Program-made: the position numbers and the translations under genes
Assembly (NCBI RefSeq): GCF_020782875.1
Contig: NZ_JAJGBN010000002.1
Coordinates: forward strand, 682,001 to 746,000
Reading direction: 5' to 3'
Length of the DNA: 64,000 nt
DNA from: Allomuricauda sp. M10
Lineage (GTDB): Bacteria > Bacteroidota > Bacteroidia > Flavobacteriales > Flavobacteriaceae
Shown: one piece after another, positions 61,229 through 64,000 of the stretch
How positions within the stretch are numbered: the stretch's first letter is position 1
How the letters are laid out: the number at the start of each line of letters is the position of its first letter
Notes under the pieces: model-generated
Told to the model about the DNA's origin: nothing
Databases searched by the model: none
The model's input: only the letters and a program-made list of their open reading frames with translations

Positions 61229-62149
61229 ATGAATAAGATGTTTTTTCTTTGGATGGGAGTTGCAGTGTCAGCAATGACATGGAACACCTCCTATGCCCAA
61301 GAAGAACAGGAAAGTGCAGAGGTGTATCTTGAAGAATATACCGATGAGTTTCAAGAAAACTTTTTTGAGGCACTCAAGCAAAAAGGTATCCAAAATTACG
61401 ACCGCGCCATTGAGCTGTTGCTAAAATGCAAGCAGTTGGATCCCAATGACAATGTGGTGGACTACGAGCTGTCCAAAGCGTATCTGCTGGATAAGAAATT
61501 CGTCCAGGCTCAGGAATATGGCATTGAAGCGCTGCTTTCAGAACCTTCGGACTATTGGTATTTGGACAATTTGGTTTCGGTTTTGGAACAGCAGGGAAGT
61601 CCAATCGAGACCATCAAGGCACAAATTCCCTATGGAAACCAAAAGCTGAAGGAAAACCTGGCTTTGTGCTATTTCAAAAGAAAACAATATGCCGATGCCC
61701 AGAAAATCCTGAAAGAGTTAGGAAATTCTTCATTGGCATTGGAATTGGGTCGAAAAATCAATGATTCCATCCAAGGGGAAAAAGAAAAAATTGTTGTTCC
61801 GATAGTTCAAAAGGAGGAAAGAAATACTGATGATCCGGTGGCTCAAATACGAACACAATTGGAAAAACTGTTGGCTGCTTCGGACTATAAAAGTGCCCTG
61901 AACATAGCAAAAGAAGCGTTGGACAGTTATCCATTGCAGCCCTATTTTTATTTTGCTTACGGCACTTCCCTTAACAATACTTCCAACGCCAACATGGCCA
62001 TTGAAGTATTGGAAAGCGGTCTGGATTATCTGTTGGATGACGGGGCATTACAAAACAATATGTACAAGGAATTGGCCAAGGCGTATACCAGCATTGGCAA
62101 TGATCAAAAAGCAAACGAATATTTGAACAAGATAAATTCCGGATTATGA
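61229..62149 (+). CDS. TPR repeat protein
   Basis: 306 residues. A signal peptide (MNKMFFLWMGVAVSAMTWNTSYAQ) is followed by an acidic segment (ESAEVYLEEYTDEF) and TPR-like helical repeats: NYDRAIELLLKCKQLDPND, DYELSKAYLLDKKFVQAQEYGIEAL and SDYKSALNIAKEALDSYPLQPYFYFAYGTSLNNTSNANMAIEVLESGL. Likely periplasmic or outer-membrane-associated. It overlaps the DUF4292 gene by 4 bp, so they probably act together. Confidence 0.85.
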   Translation: MNKMFFLWMGVAVSAMTWNTSYAQEEQESAEVYLEEYTDEFQENFFEALKQKGIQNYDRAIELLLKCKQLDPNDNVVDYELSKAYLLDKKFVQAQEYGIEALLSEPSDYWYLDNLVSVLEQQGSPIETIKAQIPYGNQKLKENLALCYFKRKQYADAQKILKELGNSSLALELGRKINDSIQGEKEKIVVPIVQKEERNTDDPVAQIRTQLEKLLAASDYKSALNIAKEALDSYPLQPYFYFAYGTSLNNTSNANMAIEVLESGLDYLLDDGALQNNMYKELAKAYTSIGNDQKANEYLNKINSGL

Positions 62150-62931
62150 TGATGCAGCGAAGGGGAAAATATTTTAAAACATGGGGGTTACTACTTCTGG
62201 TATTGTTCTTAGGGGCTTGTAAGAGCACCAAAACCGTTACGGGAGGTGAAGCCGATGAGAAACTATCTGTAAAGAATATCATCAACAACCACTATACCAA
62301 CCAACCCCGTTTTAAAACGTTGAGTGGCCGTGTAAAGATTGATTATACCAACGGGGACGAATCGCAGGGAGTAAATGTTAGCTTGCGGATGGAAAAGGAT
62401 AAAGTGATTTGGTTAAGCGCGCCACTGGGTGTTGTCAAGGCCCATATCACCCCGGAAAAGGTTTCCTTTTACAACAAATTGGAAAACGAGTATTTTGATG
62501 GCGACTTTAGCTATTTGAGCCATCTCTTGGGAACCGACCTCGATTTTGAAAAAGTGCAGAACCTCTTGTTGGGCAATGCCGTGATGGATTTAAGAAAGGA
62601 AAAGTACAACTCTGAGATTTTTGATGGCAATTACCAATTAAAACCAAAAACTGCTCAAGAACTTTTTAAGATTTTGTTTCAATTGGAGCCAAAAAACTTC
62701 AAGATTGCCACTCAGGAAATATCCCAACCCGAAAAGGCAAGACAATTAAGCGCAAAATATACCTATCAGGATATTTCTGGTAACGTATTGCCTGATGAAA
62801 TTTTGATTACTGCCCAAGATGCGGGCGAATTGACCAAGATTGATCTTAGTTTCCGTAATGTAGAATTGAACCAACCCGTAAGTTTTCCGTATAAAGTGCC
62901 TAAGGGATTTGAAAAAATTACATTAAAGTAA
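62146..62931 (+). CDS. DUF4292 lipoprotein
   Basis: 261 residues. The signal ends with the lipobox FLGACK (Cys at about 25). The mature part has RFKTLSGRVKIDYTNGDESQ and VSLRMEKDKVIWLSAPLGVVKAHITPEKVSFYNKLENEYFDGD, the DUF4292 pattern, with an outer-membrane beta-sandwich reminiscent of LolB/LolA. It likely takes part in outer-membrane biogenesis, but this is inference. The start uses the first of three ATG codons. Confidence 0.85.
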   Translation: MMMQRRGKYFKTWGLLLLVLFLGACKSTKTVTGGEADEKLSVKNIINNHYTNQPRFKTLSGRVKIDYTNGDESQGVNVSLRMEKDKVIWLSAPLGVVKAHITPEKVSFYNKLENEYFDGDFSYLSHLLGTDLDFEKVQNLLLGNAVMDLRKEKYNSEIFDGNYQLKPKTAQELFKILFQLEPKNFKIATQEISQPEKARQLSAKYTYQDISGNVLPDEILITAQDAGELTKIDLSFRNVELNQPVSFPYKVPKGFEKITLK

Positions 62932-62932
62932 T

Positions 62933-64000
62933 ATGAAAGATAAAATTTCGTATTGTTTTTATTTACTTATACTTACGATTTTTATATCGCAAAATTCCTT
63001 TGCCCAAACCAGTGAGCAAAAATCCTTGGAGGCCAAACGGGAACGGCTTCAAGAGGAAATCAAGGAAATTAACCGTTTGCTCTTCGCCGAAAGAAAGGAG
63101 AAGGGAACCGTTTTGGATCAAATGGAGGCTTTGGACAATAAAATCAACGTTCGTCAAGAGCTTATTCGGGTCACCAATCAGCAATCCAACCTGCTCAATC
63201 GGCAGATTAATGTTAATATTAGAAGCATTAGTAAGCTTAGGGAAGATTTGAAGCTGCTCAAAGAAGATTATGCAAGTCTGATTCAGAAAACATATCAGAA
63301 CAAATCCCAGAACAATAGGTTGATGTTCCTATTGTCTGCCGAAAACTTCTTTCAGGCATTCAAACGCTTCCAGTACATGCAGCAATATGCCAAACATCGA
63401 AAGAAGCAAGGGGAGAATATTATCGTCAAAACCGAAGAGCTGACCCAACTGAACCAGGATTTGGTCCGTCAACGAAAGGAAAAAGATCAATTGTTGGCAG
63501 AAAACACCAAGGCCAAAGATGAACTTTCAAAGGAAATTGAAGCCCAAAGGAATCTTTTAACGAGCATCAAGCAAAACGAGGCCAAATACACTGCCTCCAT
63601 CTCCGAAAAGCAAAAAGAGGCCCGTAAAATTGATCGAGAGATTGAGCGATTGATCAAAAGTGCCATTGCCAGTTCCAATAAAAGTTCTGGGAAGTCTACA
63701 AGTAGCGCCACTTTTGCCTTGACGCCGGAGTCCAAGTTGGTGGCCGACAACTTTTCCTCCAATAAAGGAAGGCTTATTTGGCCTGTGGAAAAAGGGATCA
63801 AGAGCCAAGGTTATGGGGTGTATGCGGACAAACTGTATCCAGGAATCAAACATCAGAACAACGGGGTTACCATCACCACGGATAAAGGCAGCAAAGCCAG
63901 GGCCATTTTTGAGGGGGAGGTCATTGCCATTCTTTCCGTTCCCGGCGGAAACAAAGGCGTTCAGGTAAAGCACGGGAACTATATCAGCACCTATTACAAC
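62933..64000 (+). CDS. EnvC-like murein hydrolase activator, start only
   Basis: The frame opens at an ATG at 62933, 1 bp after the DUF4292 gene, and runs to the last base of the window (356 codons shown). A signal peptide (MKDKISYCFYLLILTIFISQ) is followed by a long coiled coil with repeated Lys/Glu/Gln (about 25-240). A LytM-type domain then begins (GRLIWPVEKGIKSQGYGVYAD). The peptidase HxxxD position reads HQNNG, so the zinc site looks degenerate, as in EnvC, which activates amidases rather than cutting murein itself. Confidence 0.85.
   Translation, partial: MKDKISYCFYLLILTIFISQNSFAQTSEQKSLEAKRERLQEEIKEINRLLFAERKEKGTVLDQMEALDNKINVRQELIRVTNQQSNLLNRQINVNIRSISKLREDLKLLKEDYASLIQKTYQNKSQNNRLMFLLSAENFFQAFKRFQYMQQYAKHRKKQGENIIVKTEELTQLNQDLVRQRKEKDQLLAENTKAKDELSKEIEAQRNLLTSIKQNEAKYTASISEKQKEARKIDREIERLIKSAIASSNKSSGKSTSSATFALTPESKLVADNFSSNKGRLIWPVEKGIKSQGYGVYADKLYPGIKHQNNGVTITTDKGSKARAIFEGEVIAILSVPGGNKGVQVKHGNYISTYYN

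Noticed and set aside
1-64000. tRNA, rRNA, CRISPR array, insertion sequence
   Set aside because: No cloverleaf-type T-arm sequences outside genes, no regularly spaced repeats and no transposase were seen when reading both strands.

Overview
The window looks like a chromosomal segment of a marine member of the Flavobacteriaceae (Bacteroidota), probably close to Muricauda/Flagellimonas. This is inferred from gene content: a run of flavobacterial families of unknown function (DUF4175, DUF4837, DUF6909, DUF6747, DUF6341, DUF6427, DUF4254, DUF5687, DUF6168, DUF4292), a PorW/SprE-type gliding and type IX secretion lipoprotein, an F-ATPase cluster without atpD/atpC, and several TAnnTTTG promoter elements. 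Family names come from recognising the proteins, not from a search.

Layout. 1-7 kb: end of a DUF4175-type protein, ybeY, mnmG flanked by two parS-like palindromes, a methyltransferase, an OmpH/Skp-like lipoprotein, small membrane proteins and holB. 7-18 kb: pgk, a MltD-type LysM transglycosylase, a DUF4837 lipoprotein, a 56-residue membrane microprotein, an OmpA/PD40 protein, tatA, an M23 peptidase, a GH3-family enzyme and a DUF6909 protein. 18.3-35.2 kb: a surface polysaccharide locus running all in one direction. It encodes a Wzz-like protein, dTDP-L-rhamnose synthesis (rfbDCBA), a dTDP-sugar aminotransferase with a sugar formyltransferase and a WecF-like transferase, Wzx, a Wzy-like protein, a WaaL-like ligase/polymerase, further glycosyltransferases including a WecG-like one, a WcaJ-like initiating transferase and a UDP-xylose synthase. 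35-40 kb: purD, small membrane proteins, DUF4254, a heptosyltransferase-like GT9 and a TetR regulator. 40.2-41.2 kb: an AT-rich two-gene insert bounded by hairpins that resemble integron attC sites. 41-49 kb: an arsenosugar-type radical SAM gene and its peroxidase-like partner, fasciclin, patatin, a ferredoxin reductase, a palindromic interspersed element, a DUF5687/ABC transporter pair, and an ORF interrupted by an in-frame stop. 49-58 kb: sprE/porW, bactofilin, atpZ, DUF6168 and atpBEFH-A-[four-helix bundle gene]-G. 58-64 kb: a flippase, dut, a nucleotidyltransferase, a TPR protein, a DUF4292 lipoprotein and the start of an EnvC-like protein.

How the genes work together: the polysaccharide locus appears self-contained, with nucleotide-sugar synthesis, initiation, transfer, flipping, polymerisation and length control. 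The formyltransferase in place of an acetyltransferase predicts a 4-formamido-4,6-dideoxyhexose in the product. The points most worth a second look are the attC-like cassette, the parS-like cluster at mnmG, the four-helix bundle gene inserted inside the ATP synthase operon, and the formylated-sugar branch. No tRNA, rRNA, CRISPR array or complete insertion sequence was seen.
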